A stretch of 64,000 bases of DNA from Blautia sp. (GCA_017475035.1 JAFVGK010000088.1:1-64000), one strand, 5' to 3'; counted from the stretch's first letter, positions 44,653 through 54,544 are shown. Notes: generated by a model from the letters alone, not told the origin. Program-made: numbers and translations.

Positions 44653-44670
44653 TTAGTTATTTCTAACTAA
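44653..44670. promoter_or_regulatory. Palindromic operator candidate
   Basis: TTAGTTA-tttc-TAACTAA, a perfect 7-nt inverted repeat about 50 nt upstream of the ferredoxin -35 box. Half sites resemble those of DtxR-type metal regulators (TTAGGTTAG-like), but this is only a resemblance. The gap 44438-44749 holds nothing else recognised. Confidence 0.4.
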
Positions 44671-44749
44671 TGTTAAATTCATAAAATTCTCCTGCATCGT
44701 TTTCCGGACTTTTTCCGAATCAATCCTAACCACCAGTCGAACGGCTCCT

Positions 44750-46534
44750 TCACTGCTGTTCATCCAATACTACGGAAAACGCCTCTCCCTCAGTCAGGAT
44801 CCCGTGATAAATCGCATACTCTTCCCCTCTGCGCTGATCCTTATACACAAAGCCTGCTGTCCCGCGTACTTCTCTTCCTTCATATTTCTCCGCAATGGCT
44901 TTGCTGTCATACAATACCGTAAACAAAGACGGATCATATCCCGGCTCATCATCCTGATCCGCATAGATAACCCGGGCATTCGGATAAAAATATCCCGTAT
45001 AGTCATACAGATTGCTTACCAGGTCATCCGACAGCAGGATAATTTCAAAGGCATCTTCGTCTGTCAGGCCTTCCTCCTCCAGAACCGCCTCAATATCCTG
45101 TATCAGAAAAGAACTCCGGGGCTGAACCACAGGATTAACCTTTCCCGCGGTACTGAAATTGATCCAGATGAAAAAACCGCAGGCCAGACAGAAGGAAATC
45201 ACTGTCCGGATCCTTAACCTTTTTTCTGTTTCCGAAAGACCTTTGACTACATGCAGCGAAACTGCTGTAAGCAGGAAGGGAATCACCAGAATAAAACGGC
45301 TCTTCAGTGTTTCAGGAGAAGCATTTGCATATCCGAGAATCAGCTGTCCGGATATGAAGACGCCAAGCATCCATAAAACAAGAACAAGATCTCTGCAGGT
45401 AAAGCAGCCCGTCATGCACCAGATGATCCAGAAAACCACGAAAAGAGCCGTTCCTCCCCAGAAAACCCCATGTATATCCGAAAAGCTTTCCCTCAGGACT
45501 CCAAAAACCACCTCAGGAAAGGAACCTCTTACTGCCATCAGACTCTGCGTTGCCGGTGTCGTCTGATACGAGATCACCAGATATCCTATTACATCCACCA
45601 GGATCAAAACAAAAAGCTCTGACAATGCAAGCGGGTTCTCCACGGGAAAAGCCACCGCCCGATTTTTCACTCCCTGACGAAGCCCCATCAATAAATAGAT
45701 AAACACAAAAGCCGCAGCGATGACAGTAAGGGACAGTGCCTGCGGATAGACAAAGCTGCTCATGCATCCCAGCCACAGAAAACCAAGGGCATCAGGAAAA
45801 CACGGTTTTGTATCTGTAAGAAGCAAAAACAGTCCGATCAGGCACATTCCGTAAGCCGCCGGATTCAGCACCTGATCAAAGGAAAGGTAATATTCTGTCA
45901 CATACGGGAAGACAAAAAGGACATAAAGCGGCAGAACCGCTGCCACGGTATTTACCCCGGCGCTTACGCAGCGCTGCCTCAGTCCTGTATAAAGGCAGCA
46001 GATTCCCAGGATAAAATAAAGGCCAAAGCCCAGCTGAAGCGCAAACAGACTCCTCCCCAGCAGAAGAGTAGGAAGCGCGTTGAAGATATATTGCCTGGCC
46101 GGGTAGCCCCAAAAACCGGCTCCCGTATAGTTTCCATCCGCCAGAATGAGACCCTGTAAAGCATCGCGTACTTCCAATGCCGCTTCATAGCTTAAATCGT
46201 ACAGCTTTACATTACCCAACACACGACAGAAAGCAAAAAACAATATGACCAGGAGCAGCAGATCCAGCCACTTCCCTTCCCTCAGGTTTCTCCATAACGC
46301 GGCATGCACAAAGCGTACCGCGATATATAAAAAAGTCAATACTCCCATAAAAAACCAGATTCTTGAAGCGGCAAGAGAAAATGGTCCTTTAAAGTGAAAT
46401 GCGGCATATTCCAGCAGCAAGGAACTGATACTGAACAAACCGAACAAAATCACCAGAAAACTGTCTGTTTTCTCATTTGCTCCAATCCGCAAAAAACCAC
46501 CGCGTTCCCTTTTTCCTCTTTTCTTCTCTTTCAT
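44750..46534 (-). CDS. Polytopic membrane protein, putative GT-C-type glycosyltransferase
   Basis: A 594-residue protein with a basic N terminus, about eleven hydrophobic segments (residues ~25-450) and a soluble C-terminal domain (~480-594) with no known motif. The general build (acidic loop after the first pair of helices, DLSYEAALEVRDALQG, GYPARQYIFNALPTLLLG) resembles dolichyl-phosphate-mannose-type transferases of family GT39/PMT_2, but this is a low-similarity inference. GGGGAG before the ATG at 46534 sets the start. It belongs to the envelope block with the GH18 and DUF2298 genes. Confidence 0.65.
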   Translation of the reverse strand: MKEKKRGKRERGGFLRIGANEKTDSFLVILFGLFSISSLLLEYAAFHFKGPFSLAASRIWFFMGVLTFLYIAVRFVHAALWRNLREGKWLDLLLLVILFFAFCRVLGNVKLYDLSYEAALEVRDALQGLILADGNYTGAGFWGYPARQYIFNALPTLLLGRSLFALQLGFGLYFILGICCLYTGLRQRCVSAGVNTVAAVLPLYVLFVFPYVTEYYLSFDQVLNPAAYGMCLIGLFLLLTDTKPCFPDALGFLWLGCMSSFVYPQALSLTVIAAAFVFIYLLMGLRQGVKNRAVAFPVENPLALSELFVLILVDVIGYLVISYQTTPATQSLMAVRGSFPEVVFGVLRESFSDIHGVFWGGTALFVVFWIIWCMTGCFTCRDLVLVLWMLGVFISGQLILGYANASPETLKSRFILVIPFLLTAVSLHVVKGLSETEKRLRIRTVISFCLACGFFIWINFSTAGKVNPVVQPRSSFLIQDIEAVLEEEGLTDEDAFEIILLSDDLVSNLYDYTGYFYPNARVIYADQDDEPGYDPSLFTVLYDSKAIAEKYEGREVRGTAGFVYKDQRRGEEYAIYHGILTEGEAFSVVLDEQQ

Positions 46535-46571
46535 TTTTCTCCCCCTTCGTGACTGTTTTACATCTTTTCTC

Positions 46572-46606
46572 TTGCGCCTCTGACAAATTCGTACTATAAT
46601 AGTACG
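46572..46606 (+). promoter_or_regulatory. Promoter with palindromic -10 region for the DUF1858 gene
   Basis: TTGCGC (46572-46577), 17 nt, TATAAT (46595-46600). The -10 lies inside the palindrome CGTACTA-taa-TAGTACG (46590-46606), an arrangement suited to a repressor site. Confidence 0.55.
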
Positions 46607-46724
46607 GAATTGCATAACGATGGCTGCTGCCACTGGTTATGCCGCGATACCTTTCAGGGTATTGACTTACCGTTTTTACTTTTTGCGGGCTTTGTTCCCG
46701 CGTTTCTCAAGGAGGTAATTTTTT

Positions 46725-46931
46725 ATGCCGCAAACCGTAGATAAAAGTATGCTGATCGGACAGCTCCTTGCCCTCGACCCGAACCTTGCCGTGATCCTGA
46801 TGCGCGCAGGTATGCATTGCATCGGCTGCCCATCTTCACAGGCTGAGTCTCTGGAAGAGGCCGCCATGGTGCACGGGCTGGATGCAGATATGCTCGTACA
46901 GCAGATCAACGATTTTCTTGCTCAGAATTAA
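46725..46931 (+). CDS. DUF1858 domain-containing protein
   Basis: A 68-residue cytoplasmic protein made of one DUF1858 domain ([16 protein letters not shown]...[10 protein letters not shown]). Cys32 and Cys35 form the family's CxxC. The domain also occurs at the N terminus of hybrid-cluster and iron-sulfur repair-type proteins (ScdA/RIC-like), suggesting a link to metal or redox handling, but function is unknown. CAAGGAGG supports the start. Monocistronic, with a palindromic promoter and strong terminator. Confidence 0.88.
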   Translation: MPQTVDKSMLIGQLLALDPNLAVILMRAGMHCIGCPSSQAESLEEAAMVHGLDADMLVQQINDFLAQN

Positions 46932-46967
46932 TCAGGCAGCGGAAGCTCCCATCGGCGCTCCTTTCAT

Positions 46968-47012
46968 AAAAAAACCGGCAGATACGGTGAACCATGTATC
47001 TGCCGGTTTTTT
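46968..47012. terminator. Bidirectional terminator between DUF1858 gene and mecA
   Basis: AAAAAACCGGCAGATAC pairs with GTATCTGCCGGTTTTTT (46996-47012), with A- and T-tracts on the two sides. Confidence 0.92.
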
Positions 47013-47082
47013 CATTCTATCCGGAGCAAATACTCCAAATGAATTTCTCAGGGCACAGCCTTGCAGCCGTGCATTCCCTGCC

Positions 47083-47811
47083 TCAGACGGGAAGGGAAGA
47101 CAGCGTCCCGACGGCATCCGTCATCACCACATCTCCCTGTTCGGTGAGATATGCCATTGCCGCCTGTGTCGTCTTTCGGCCTGTACCATATTCCGAAAGA
47201 ATGTTACAGATCTTGTTGAATTCCTCAGGAGTAGAAGAGCTCTGCTGTACATACAGAAGATAACCGTCCTCCCGGTCTTTATACAGCACGCTGTCGCCTA
47301 CGTGCAGCCCCTTCAGGCTATGCGCCGCCTCAATGGCATGATCCAGCGTACTGAAATGAAACTCCCGTACGAGGTTGGGCTCCTTAGCCTCCTCAGCCGG
47401 CTGCGCGGTCGTCTTTCTCTGTACCTGTCCGGTCTTTTTCGTGACATCAGCAAGTTTACGGAAAAAATCCAGAATATCATCCGCACCGTCCAGTTCCAAT
47501 GTAGGAGTATTGTTTCCTCTCTTGAAAGGCGCAAACTTTGAAAATCTGGTGTCCAGCTCCTCCGGATCCTCTACCTTCGTGATTACCAGGATAATGCTTT
47601 CCATATTCAGCGGAATCGCTTCAATCATCAACGGTGTATTATCCACCTCAAAGCCGCACTGCAGCTGTGCCTGCTCCATCATCTCCTGAAAAAGGTTGCG
47701 TGCCTTTTCCGTCCCATAAGCCAGCTCAGAGAGCTTGATCTCATAATTGTCCAGGTCTGTCTTCGTCAGGGTACATCTGATTTGATTTTCGTTAATTTTC
47801 TCTATTTTCAA
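47083..47811 (-). CDS. mecA: Adaptor protein MecA
   Basis: A 242-residue ClpC adaptor. The N-terminal substrate-binding domain begins MKIEKINENQIRCTLTKTDL; a Lys/Ala-rich linker (~120-145) leads to the C-terminal ClpC-binding domain with EFHFSTLDHAI. It targets proteins to ClpCP. The start is a TTG (47809-47811) after GAGGGTG. The promoter at 47880-47908 makes it a single-gene unit. Confidence 0.92.
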   Translation of the reverse strand: MKIEKINENQIRCTLTKTDLDNYEIKLSELAYGTEKARNLFQEMMEQAQLQCGFEVDNTPLMIEAIPLNMESIILVITKVEDPEELDTRFSKFAPFKRGNNTPTLELDGADDILDFFRKLADVTKKTGQVQRKTTAQPAEEAKEPNLVREFHFSTLDHAIEAAHSLKGLHVGDSVLYKDREDGYLLYVQQSSSTPEEFNKICNILSEYGTGRKTTQAAMAYLTEQGDVVMTDAVGTLSSLPV

Positions 47812-47879
47812 CTTATCACACCCTCATCGTCGAACACTTTTCGCAACAATTTTTCAATACAAATGTCTATTACTTCTTT

Positions 47880-47908
47880 ATCATAGCGAATGAATGGGGA
47901 GATTGCAA
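47880..47908 (-). promoter_or_regulatory. Promoter of mecA
   Basis: Minus strand TTGCAA (47903-47908), 17 nt, TATGAT (47880-47885). Confidence 0.65.
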
Positions 47909-47943
47909 GCATTTCTTTAAGATTCACCAGGTAGTTTTTCTCT

Positions 47944-49479
47944 TCATTTTTCCATACTGACCAGGACTCCATCATCGCCATAGGTATATCTGATGCCCGC
48001 TCTGGTCACCGTCGCATTCCTGGCCATGATTCCCAGTCTGGAAGCTGATCTGTAAAAAAAGTATTTCTTTCCGTTAATTCTGCGGAATCCCAGAACCGCC
48101 GATCCATCCGCACTAAGATAATAGGTATTTTTTTTCTTGTTCTCTTTGACCGTCAGAAATCTTGATGCCAGCAGCACGCCTTTCGCATTCGCAAAATATA
48201 TTTTCTTTTCACGGATAATTTTCTGGCTCTTCAATAATGAATGAGAGTTTTCGTCAAAGAAATAATATTTAGTTCCGATTTTCGTCAACCCGGCTGCAAG
48301 ACAATAGTCCGACTGACAATAGTAGGTATTTCCATTCAGCTCAACGAACTGGTTCTTCACGCGAAGCCCGTTTTCATCCAGATAAAAAACTTTTCCCGAA
48401 ACCTTCAGCAGCTGGTTCCTGCGAAGCACGCCTTTTTTGGTGAAGTAATACCAGATCCCGTTAATTTTATATCTGCCCGTAACTTTACTGCCATTTACAT
48501 AATAATAGGTATTCCCTCCGGAAGTATCCCAGCCGTCTTCCATATAAGGCGGATCTGCGGATGGCCGGTAAGCAGAGACAACACCGGTACGGGGTTTTAC
48601 CGATTTCGTATAGTCATAAAAACCAAAATCAATATCAGCGTTTACACTCACAGGGATCCCCGGGATCAGCCCTCTTGTGGTAACATAATCCTCCGAAATC
48701 GAATCCCCGGCTGTCGCCTGCCAGATCGTATATTTATAAAGGCTGTTATCCGGATGATTAAATCTGTCAGAATAACTCGCAAGCCACACATCCACGCCCT
48801 GGATAATATTAAAATCAAGATGATTGTTATACCAGTTCTGATTACAATAAATGATCGGGGTATAACCGGCTTTCTTAATCTCCGTACAGAATGTCATGGC
48901 AATACGGGATATCTTTTCTCTTGGCAAAGAAGCAATAGAAGAATCCTCCAGATCAAACGCGACAGGATAGGAAACCTTATACCCGTTCATTTTGCGAATC
49001 GCAAGCTGCGCTTCCTCCAGGGCTTCCCTGAAGGTTGTGGCCGCGCTGTATATATAGGTTCCCACCGGAATACCGGCTGCATTTGCGTTTCGCATATTAT
49101 AATCGTAATATTGATCCATATAATAGGTGCCATGGCTGATCCGGATAAAGGCGAAGTCAACATTTGCGCCTGCCACCTGCTGCCAGTCAATCAGATAATC
49201 CCATTCTGAGACATCGATTCCTCTGGTGATCGCGCCTTCAATCACTTTACCCTGGGCATTGTAACATCTGTTCCCGATTTTCTGCCACGATCTTCTCAGC
49301 GCAGGAATCTTACTCACAATATCATTATAAGAAGGCAGACCCTTTGCTGACGGCGGCAGCGGCGGGGCCTGTCCGGCCCTCCCGGCCCATACAATGGCAG
49401 CAGGATCTGCAGCAATACAGATAAAAACAGTAATGATCGCCAGGAAGATCCATTTCCTTATACATACATGTGTCTTCAT
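47944..49479 (-). CDS. Secreted GH25 muramidase with cell-wall-binding repeats
   Basis: A 511-residue exported lysozyme-type enzyme. Residues 1-32 are a signal sequence. The GH25 barrel (~85-290) has D89 in RGIDVSEWD, D176 and E178 in VAFDLED, and ADIDFGFYD. From about 315 to the end run choline-binding-like repeats rich in Tyr and Gly (YYYVNGSKV, WYYFTKKG, KVFYLDENG and so on). It should cleave muramyl links in peptidoglycan while docked on the wall. It follows dnaB by about 60 nt without a clear promoter, so cotranscription is likely. Confidence 0.92.
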   Translation of the reverse strand: MKTHVCIRKWIFLAIITVFICIAADPAAIVWAGRAGQAPPLPPSAKGLPSYNDIVSKIPALRRSWQKIGNRCYNAQGKVIEGAITRGIDVSEWDYLIDWQQVAGANVDFAFIRISHGTYYMDQYYDYNMRNANAAGIPVGTYIYSAATTFREALEEAQLAIRKMNGYKVSYPVAFDLEDSSIASLPREKISRIAMTFCTEIKKAGYTPIIYCNQNWYNNHLDFNIIQGVDVWLASYSDRFNHPDNSLYKYTIWQATAGDSISEDYVTTRGLIPGIPVSVNADIDFGFYDYTKSVKPRTGVVSAYRPSADPPYMEDGWDTSGGNTYYYVNGSKVTGRYKINGIWYYFTKKGVLRRNQLLKVSGKVFYLDENGLRVKNQFVELNGNTYYCQSDYCLAAGLTKIGTKYYFFDENSHSLLKSQKIIREKKIYFANAKGVLLASRFLTVKENKKKNTYYLSADGSAVLGFRRINGKKYFFYRSASRLGIMARNATVTRAGIRYTYGDDGVLVSMEK

Positions 49480-49539
49480 TTTTTATCTCCCTTGTGATGA
49501 TCCGTTCGGTTTACGAGTCCGGGCAAAGGGTGCCAGGCA

Positions 49540-50868
49540 TCAGGTTTTCAGATTCGCGAATTGTGTATACTTTGGAAGCCATACCAATTCCACCGTGCCG
49601 ATCGGGCCGTTTCTCTGTTTTGCAATAATAATCTCGGCAATATCCTTTTTTTCAGTATCCTTGTGATAATAATCATCGCGATAAATAAACATCACAACAT
49701 CGGCATCCTGTTCGATCGCTCCGGATTCTCTCAGGTCAGAAAGCATCGGCCGGTGATCAGGCCGCTGCTCAACCGCTCTGTTTAACTGTGACAATACGAT
49801 CACCGGAACATCAAGCTCCCTGGCCAGGGCTTTCAGAGATCTGGAAATATCTGATATTTCCTGCTGCCTGGAATCTGATCTTCCACTGCCGCTCATCAGC
49901 TGCATATAGTCAATCATGATAGCTGAAAGCCCATGCTCCAGTTTATATTTCCGGCACTTCGATCGGAGCTGCTGTATGCCGATACCCGGAGTATCATCGA
50001 TGATAAGTTTTGAAGCCCCGATGATATCCGCACCTTCCACCAGTTTTGTCCAGTCATCGTCCTTCAGATTTCCCGTCCGAAGGTTCTGGGAATCAACATG
50101 CGCTTCCATCGCGATCAGACGATGAACCAGCTGTTCCTTTGACATTTCCAGGCTGAAGATCGCCACCGGTATATCCTTACGAAAGGCCATGTACTGCGCA
50201 ATATTTAAAACAAACGCCGTCTTACCCATAGAGGGTCTGGCAGCTACAAGAATCAGATCTGAATTATGCAGGCCTGCCGTTTTATAATCCAGGTCAATGA
50301 ACCCTGTGGGAAGCCCTGTCACGGTTCCCTTCTGACGGGAAGCTTTTTCTATGTTTGATACTGTGTTGAGTACAATCTGACGGATCGGAACGAAATCATC
50401 TCCTCCTCGTCCCTGTAAAACCTGAAACAGTTTTTTTTCCGCATCCTCCAGAATGGCATCCGTACTGTCTTTATCCAGATAGCATGCATTTGACACTTCC
50501 TCATTTGCGCGAATCAGGCGGCGCAAAATCGCTTTGTCGCTTACGATTTTCGCATAATGCCCGACATTAGCCGAGGTCGGAACCGAGCTTAACAGTTCGC
50601 TGATATACTCCATATTGGAAACATCAGGCGGGAGCTCCTTTTCCCTGAGCCGGTCCTGCAGTGTGATCAGGTCTACCGGACGGCCTTCATTGCAAAGCTC
50701 CACCATTGTATCAAAAATCACCCCATACTGCTTTTGATAGAAATCCTCTCCTCTGAGCAGCCCGGAAGCCGTAATAATGGCGTCCCGTTCCATAAGCATT
50801 GAGCCAAGAACAGCCTGTTCCGCTTTTACGCTGTTTGGCATGATTTTACGTATCAAAGCTTCTTCCAT
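49540..50868 (-). CDS. dnaB: Replicative DNA helicase DnaB
   Basis: A 442-residue hexameric helicase (Bacillus DnaC type) opening DNA at the fork. The N-terminal domain interacts with primase. The RecA-like domain has Walker A ARPSMGKT, Walker B MIDYMQLM and the DLRESGAIEQDADVV motif. The ATG at 50868 with GAGGA upstream is preferred to the in-frame TTG at 50880 that abuts the rplI stop. The gdpP-rplI-dnaB order is a conserved Firmicutes operon. Confidence 0.96.
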   Translation of the reverse strand: MEEALIRKIMPNSVKAEQAVLGSMLMERDAIITASGLLRGEDFYQKQYGVIFDTMVELCNEGRPVDLITLQDRLREKELPPDVSNMEYISELLSSVPTSANVGHYAKIVSDKAILRRLIRANEEVSNACYLDKDSTDAILEDAEKKLFQVLQGRGGDDFVPIRQIVLNTVSNIEKASRQKGTVTGLPTGFIDLDYKTAGLHNSDLILVAARPSMGKTAFVLNIAQYMAFRKDIPVAIFSLEMSKEQLVHRLIAMEAHVDSQNLRTGNLKDDDWTKLVEGADIIGASKLIIDDTPGIGIQQLRSKCRKYKLEHGLSAIMIDYMQLMSGSGRSDSRQQEISDISRSLKALARELDVPVIVLSQLNRAVEQRPDHRPMLSDLRESGAIEQDADVVMFIYRDDYYHKDTEKKDIAEIIIAKQRNGPIGTVELVWLPKYTQFANLKT

Positions 50869-50880
50869 CTGTATCCTCAA

Positions 50881-51327
50881 TTACAGGCCTTCGACCTTGA
50901 CCTTAATATTTCCTGTCACCTTTGGATGAAGTTTTACAGCTACCGTCGTTTCGCCGACTTCCTTCAGCGGATTCGGCAGAACAATCTTCTTTTTATCCAC
51001 CTCAATTCCCATCTGGTCTTTGATTGCCTCGGAAATCTCCTTGGAAGAAACGCTGCCAAAGGTTTTTCCGCCTTCACCGACTCGAAGTCGAATGACGACC
51101 TGCTTTCCATCCAGGGAAGAAGCAAGTGCGCGGGCAGCCTCCAGATTTTCTTTAGCAACCTTCTCATCGTTTGCCTTCTGCAGTTTCAGGTCGTTGAGAT
51201 TTTTCGGTGTCGCTTCCACTCCCTTTTTCTGCGGCAGCAGCAGATTTCTTGCATATCCGTCGCTCACATTGACGATTTCGCCCTTTTTCCCCAAAGACCT
51301 GACGTCTTCCAGCAAAATGACTTTCAT
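50881..51327 (-). CDS. rplI: 50S ribosomal protein L9
   Basis: A 148-residue primary 23S rRNA-binding protein with the N-terminal signature [19 protein letters not shown] and [10 protein letters not shown]. It overlaps the gdpP stop by ATGA and has GGAGGG as ribosome site, so the two are translationally coupled. Full length. Confidence 0.97.
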   Translation of the reverse strand: MKVILLEDVRSLGKKGEIVNVSDGYARNLLLPQKKGVEATPKNLNDLKLQKANDEKVAKENLEAARALASSLDGKQVVIRLRVGEGGKTFGSVSSKEISEAIKDQMGIEVDKKKIVLPNPLKEVGETTVAVKLHPKVTGNIKVKVEGL

Positions 51328-53375
51328 GGCTTTAACCCTCCTTCTTCCAAAAATTGATCTATGATCCGGCGAAGCATCTGCTTTGTCTCCTCAGCAGACG
51401 TCTTCACCTGTGCCCCGGCAATATTCAGGTGGCCTCCGCCTCCCAGCTGCTCCATCATCACCTGTACGTTTACTTCATCGATCGCTCTGGCACTGACATA
51501 GATCTCATCTTTGAACTGTGTCAGCACAAAAGAAGCCTTTACGCCGGCAATATTCAACAGTTCGTTCGCAGCCTGCGCTCCCACTACCGTAGGACTTTCC
51601 AGTCCGTCGCTGGGGCACTGGCCGATGGCAAAAAACTCCCTGTAAATCTCAGCCGTGCGAACCGCCTCCGCTTTCGCCCTGTAAGAATCGATATTATCAC
51701 GGAGAAGCTTTCTTACTCTCGTGGTATCCGCTCCGTTGCGCCTCAGATATGCAGCGGCTTCAAACGTGCGTACGCCTGCTCTGGTCACAAAGTTATTGGT
51801 GTCAACAACGATGCCTGCATAAAGGCAGTCCGCTTCCAGATTGCGGAGCTTTAAGTCCTCCGAAAAATACTGCAGGATCTCTGCCACCATCTCACAGGCA
51901 GAAGAAGCAAAAGGCTCCACATAGGAAAGGATCGCGTTTTCGATCACTTCATTTCCCCGGCGATGGTGATCCAGCACAATTACGGTTTTCGTCCTGTGAA
52001 GCAGCTGCGGGCACTCTGTATAACTGGGTTTATTGGTGTCCACTACAACTACGGCAGTATCTTCATCAACCAATTCTATTGCTCTCGTACTGTCAATGAA
52101 TATTTCCTTCTGGTACTCAGAGTTTTCCAAAAAACCGTCAATCAATGGGCGGATGGAAGTTGTAGGATCATTTACCACAATATAAACCGGTTTTCCTATC
52201 GTCTGTCCCGCGCGATAGATTCCGATCGCAGCGCCCAGAGCGTCCACATCGGTAATCTTATGCCCCATGCAGACCACTTTATCCTTCGAAGACATATATT
52301 CCTTCAAAGCCTGAGCTTTGACCCGGGCTTTGACTCTGGTACTCTTTTCAATCTGGAGAGACTTTCCCCCATAATAAGATATCGTGTCTCCGTCTTTAAT
52401 AACAGCCTGATCGCCGCCGCGTCCCAAAGCCATCTCCATGGCTATACGCGCGTAATCTCCATCCTGACGGAAAGACCTCGTTCCGAGCCCAAGTCCGATA
52501 CTTATGGTCACCGGCATTTTATTACCGATGCTTACGCCTTTGATTCCATCCAGGATCGGGAAACGCTCTTCCTTCATTTTCACAAGAGTGCTGTTTTTCA
52601 GCACAACAAAATACTTGTCTTTCTCCGTCTTGCGGACAACAGCGTCATAATCCGTAAAATATTTTGTAATCTGGCGGTCAACCAGAGCCATGAGAAGAGC
52701 TCTCCGCACTTCTTCCACACTCTCTGACGCCTCTTCATAGTTATCTACGTAAACCAGTCCGACAACCGGTTTGTCTTCCTCTTTTTCCTGCTTCAGCGTA
52801 ATATTCTCTGTTTCATCATAAAGATAAAGAGAGATCAGCATATCACTGGAAGAGAAATTCTCCATATAAGACGGGACATTTTCGAGATTCTGAATAGAAA
52901 TCGGTTCCATCTGAACACGCAGTATCCGCCCCCCGTAGGGAATTGTTTTCAGACAGTCTTCGGTATGATGAATCAGCTTCTCCAATGCCGGCTGATCCAG
53001 CTCCGGAAACAGGCTGTCAATCCTCAGCGCCTTTCTTCCCCTGCATTCTGTCAGAGAAGCAAAAGCGTCATTGACGGTAATCAGATAACCATACGTGTCC
53101 AGCACTGCATAAGGGATGGTCATCTGGCTGATCATCCTGTTCTGGATGGTGTCATACTGTTCTGCGTATAAAGTAAAGTCCTGCAGTATCTGCGGATACA
53201 TTCGGAAATACAAAACCAGTGCCGCTGTCAAATACACTGCGATCCCGATCACGCCGATGATACCGGCTGTCGACCCGCATACACGCCACATAAGAATATC
53301 CACCAAAACCAGCCAAATGGCAAGGAAACAGGGAAGGATAAGGTAACGAATCACCGCGCCTTTTCTTTTCTTCAT
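51324..53375 (-). CDS. gdpP: Cyclic-di-AMP phosphodiesterase GdpP (DHH family)
   Basis: About 683 residues. Two transmembrane segments (within residues ~10-60), a PAS domain (~75-160), a degenerate GGDEF domain (~195-320) and a DHH/DHHA1 phosphodiesterase (~340-680) with [24 protein letters not shown] and [11 protein letters not shown]. It hydrolyses c-di-AMP and so governs wall and osmotic balance. The ATG at 53375 is my choice; a TTG at 53381 and an ATG at 53411 are alternatives, the last lying in repeat S4. Confidence 0.93.
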   Translation of the reverse strand: MKKRKGAVIRYLILPCFLAIWLVLVDILMWRVCGSTAGIIGVIGIAVYLTAALVLYFRMYPQILQDFTLYAEQYDTIQNRMISQMTIPYAVLDTYGYLITVNDAFASLTECRGRKALRIDSLFPELDQPALEKLIHHTEDCLKTIPYGGRILRVQMEPISIQNLENVPSYMENFSSSDMLISLYLYDETENITLKQEKEEDKPVVGLVYVDNYEEASESVEEVRRALLMALVDRQITKYFTDYDAVVRKTEKDKYFVVLKNSTLVKMKEERFPILDGIKGVSIGNKMPVTISIGLGLGTRSFRQDGDYARIAMEMALGRGGDQAVIKDGDTISYYGGKSLQIEKSTRVKARVKAQALKEYMSSKDKVVCMGHKITDVDALGAAIGIYRAGQTIGKPVYIVVNDPTTSIRPLIDGFLENSEYQKEIFIDSTRAIELVDEDTAVVVVDTNKPSYTECPQLLHRTKTVIVLDHHRRGNEVIENAILSYVEPFASSACEMVAEILQYFSEDLKLRNLEADCLYAGIVVDTNNFVTRAGVRTFEAAAYLRRNGADTTRVRKLLRDNIDSYRAKAEAVRTAEIYREFFAIGQCPSDGLESPTVVGAQAANELLNIAGVKASFVLTQFKDEIYVSARAIDEVNVQVMMEQLGGGGHLNIAGAQVKTSAEETKQMLRRIIDQFLEEGGLKP

Positions 53376-53400
53376 CTTCAATGAATACCTTTCTCTTTTG

Positions 53401-53451
53401 CCCGACCGCATTTGGAAAAACCGAGCTTCCTCTGGGCGGCTCTGCGATAAA
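53401..53451 (+). repeat. Family S repeat, partial copy S4
   Basis: gagcttcctctgggcggctctgcgataa matches the S1 tail cagcttccctttgggcagctctgtgataa. Only the right part is kept; it runs into the 5' end of the gdpP frame. Confidence 0.5.
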
Positions 53452-53459
53452 AGACAAAC

Positions 53460-53488
53460 GCCGCCGCCTTGGCAGGCAAGGCAGCGGC
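53460..53488 (-). terminator. Terminator after rpsR
   Basis: GCCGC-cg-CCTTG (53460-53471) pairs with CAAGG-ca-GCGGC (53477-53488); the minus strand continues gtttgtctttt. Confidence 0.7.
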
Positions 53489-53588
53489 GAATACATTTCC
53501 ATCCAAGCGGATTTTTCTCTTATACTCACGAGCATAATACGACGGGTTAAACTTCACTTCTGCTGAATGAGAAGGATTTGTTTAACTG

Positions 53589-53676
53589 CATATACCGCGA
53601 TACAAATTGCTCACCTGGCAAACGATTCGTTCGCGCATATAAATGGAAATATGATGCTATTTTGCCGCGGTATATG
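53589..53676. other. 88-nt stem-enclosed structure between rpsR and gdpP
   Basis: CATATACCGCG (53589-53599) pairs perfectly with CGCGGTATATG (53666-53676). Inside are TTGC/GCAA around 53607-53620 and CATAT/ATATG around 53635-53653. The gap 53376-53803 holds this, the terminator and S4 and no gene. On the minus strand it would be in the gdpP leader or the rpsR 3' region. Confidence 0.45.
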
Positions 53677-53803
53677 TGAAAGTACATGAAATTCCTGTTT
53701 TCAGTACTTCCGGTCGATGTATATGCAGAAACCATCTCTGAATAAACGGAAAACCCTGTCTGTCTTTCCCGGCGGGCTGTTCCATTTATTTATGTGGCAA
53801 TCC

Positions 53804-54070
53804 TTAATCCTGAATATAAGGCATAATAGCCATATGACGGGCTCTCTTGACCGCCAATGTCAAAGCACGCTGATGCTTTGCGCAGTTTCCGGTGATACGG
53901 CGGGGAAGGATCTTTCCTCTTTCGGACACATACTTGCGAAGCTTTGCTGCATCCTTGTAATCAATCTCATTGTTCTCCTTGCCGCAGAACACACAAACCT
54001 TTTTTCTTCTGCGTCCGCCTCTCCTCTTCATAGGAGACTCCGGTCTCTCGCCTCTATTTGTAAATGCCAT
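53804..54070 (-). CDS. rpsR: 30S ribosomal protein S18
   Basis: An 88-residue small-subunit protein with the core [25 protein letters not shown]. It carries C26 and C29 (CVFCGKEN) plus a later Cys-x-x-His, the zinc-binding form. It is last in the rpsF-ssb-rpsR operon, 18 nt after ssb. Confidence 0.97.
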   Translation of the reverse strand: MAFTNRGERPESPMKRRGGRRRKKVCVFCGKENNEIDYKDAAKLRKYVSERGKILPRRITGNCAKHQRALTLAVKRARHMAIMPYIQD

Positions 54071-54088
54071 GATAGTTATCCTCCTTTA

Positions 54089-54544
54089 TTAATTGAACGG
54101 AAGCTCTTCCTCGATTCCATCCGGAATATTCATAAAACCATCGAGGGAATCTGCGCCTGCTCCTGCTGACTGCGATGAAGGCGCGGAATTTCTCGGCGCG
54201 GAAGACTGATAGCCGTCACTGGCTGCCTTGCTCTCCGCAAACTCCTGATCCTCGACAATAACGTCTGTCGTATAAACCTTGACACCGTCCCGGTTCGTAT
54301 AGCTCCCGGTCTGAATTCTTCCGGTTACAAGAATCTTTATCCCTTTATGGAAATACTTCTCTGCAAACTCGGCAGCGCGTCCGAAGCATACGCAGCGGAT
54401 AAAGTCTGCCTCTGCATCCTGATCTCTGCGAAATCTGCGGTCAACGGCCAATGTATAACTGGCCATGGCCTGCGCGTTTTCGCCAGCAGTGTAACGAACC
54501 TCCGGATCTCTTGTCAAGCGTCCCATTAATATCACTTTGTTCAT
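54089..54544 (-). CDS. ssb: Single-stranded DNA-binding protein
   Basis: A 151-residue OB-fold protein beginning MNKVILMGRLTRDPEVRY, with a flexible Ser/Ala-rich linker and the acidic tip EEELPFN that recruits repair and replication partners. AGAGGGA precedes the ATG at 54544; codons further upstream are not used. It lies between rpsF and rpsR as in most Firmicutes. Confidence 0.96.
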   Translation of the reverse strand: MNKVILMGRLTRDPEVRYTAGENAQAMASYTLAVDRRFRRDQDAEADFIRCVCFGRAAEFAEKYFHKGIKILVTGRIQTGSYTNRDGVKVYTTDVIVEDQEFAESKAASDGYQSSAPRNSAPSSQSAGAGADSLDGFMNIPDGIEEELPFN

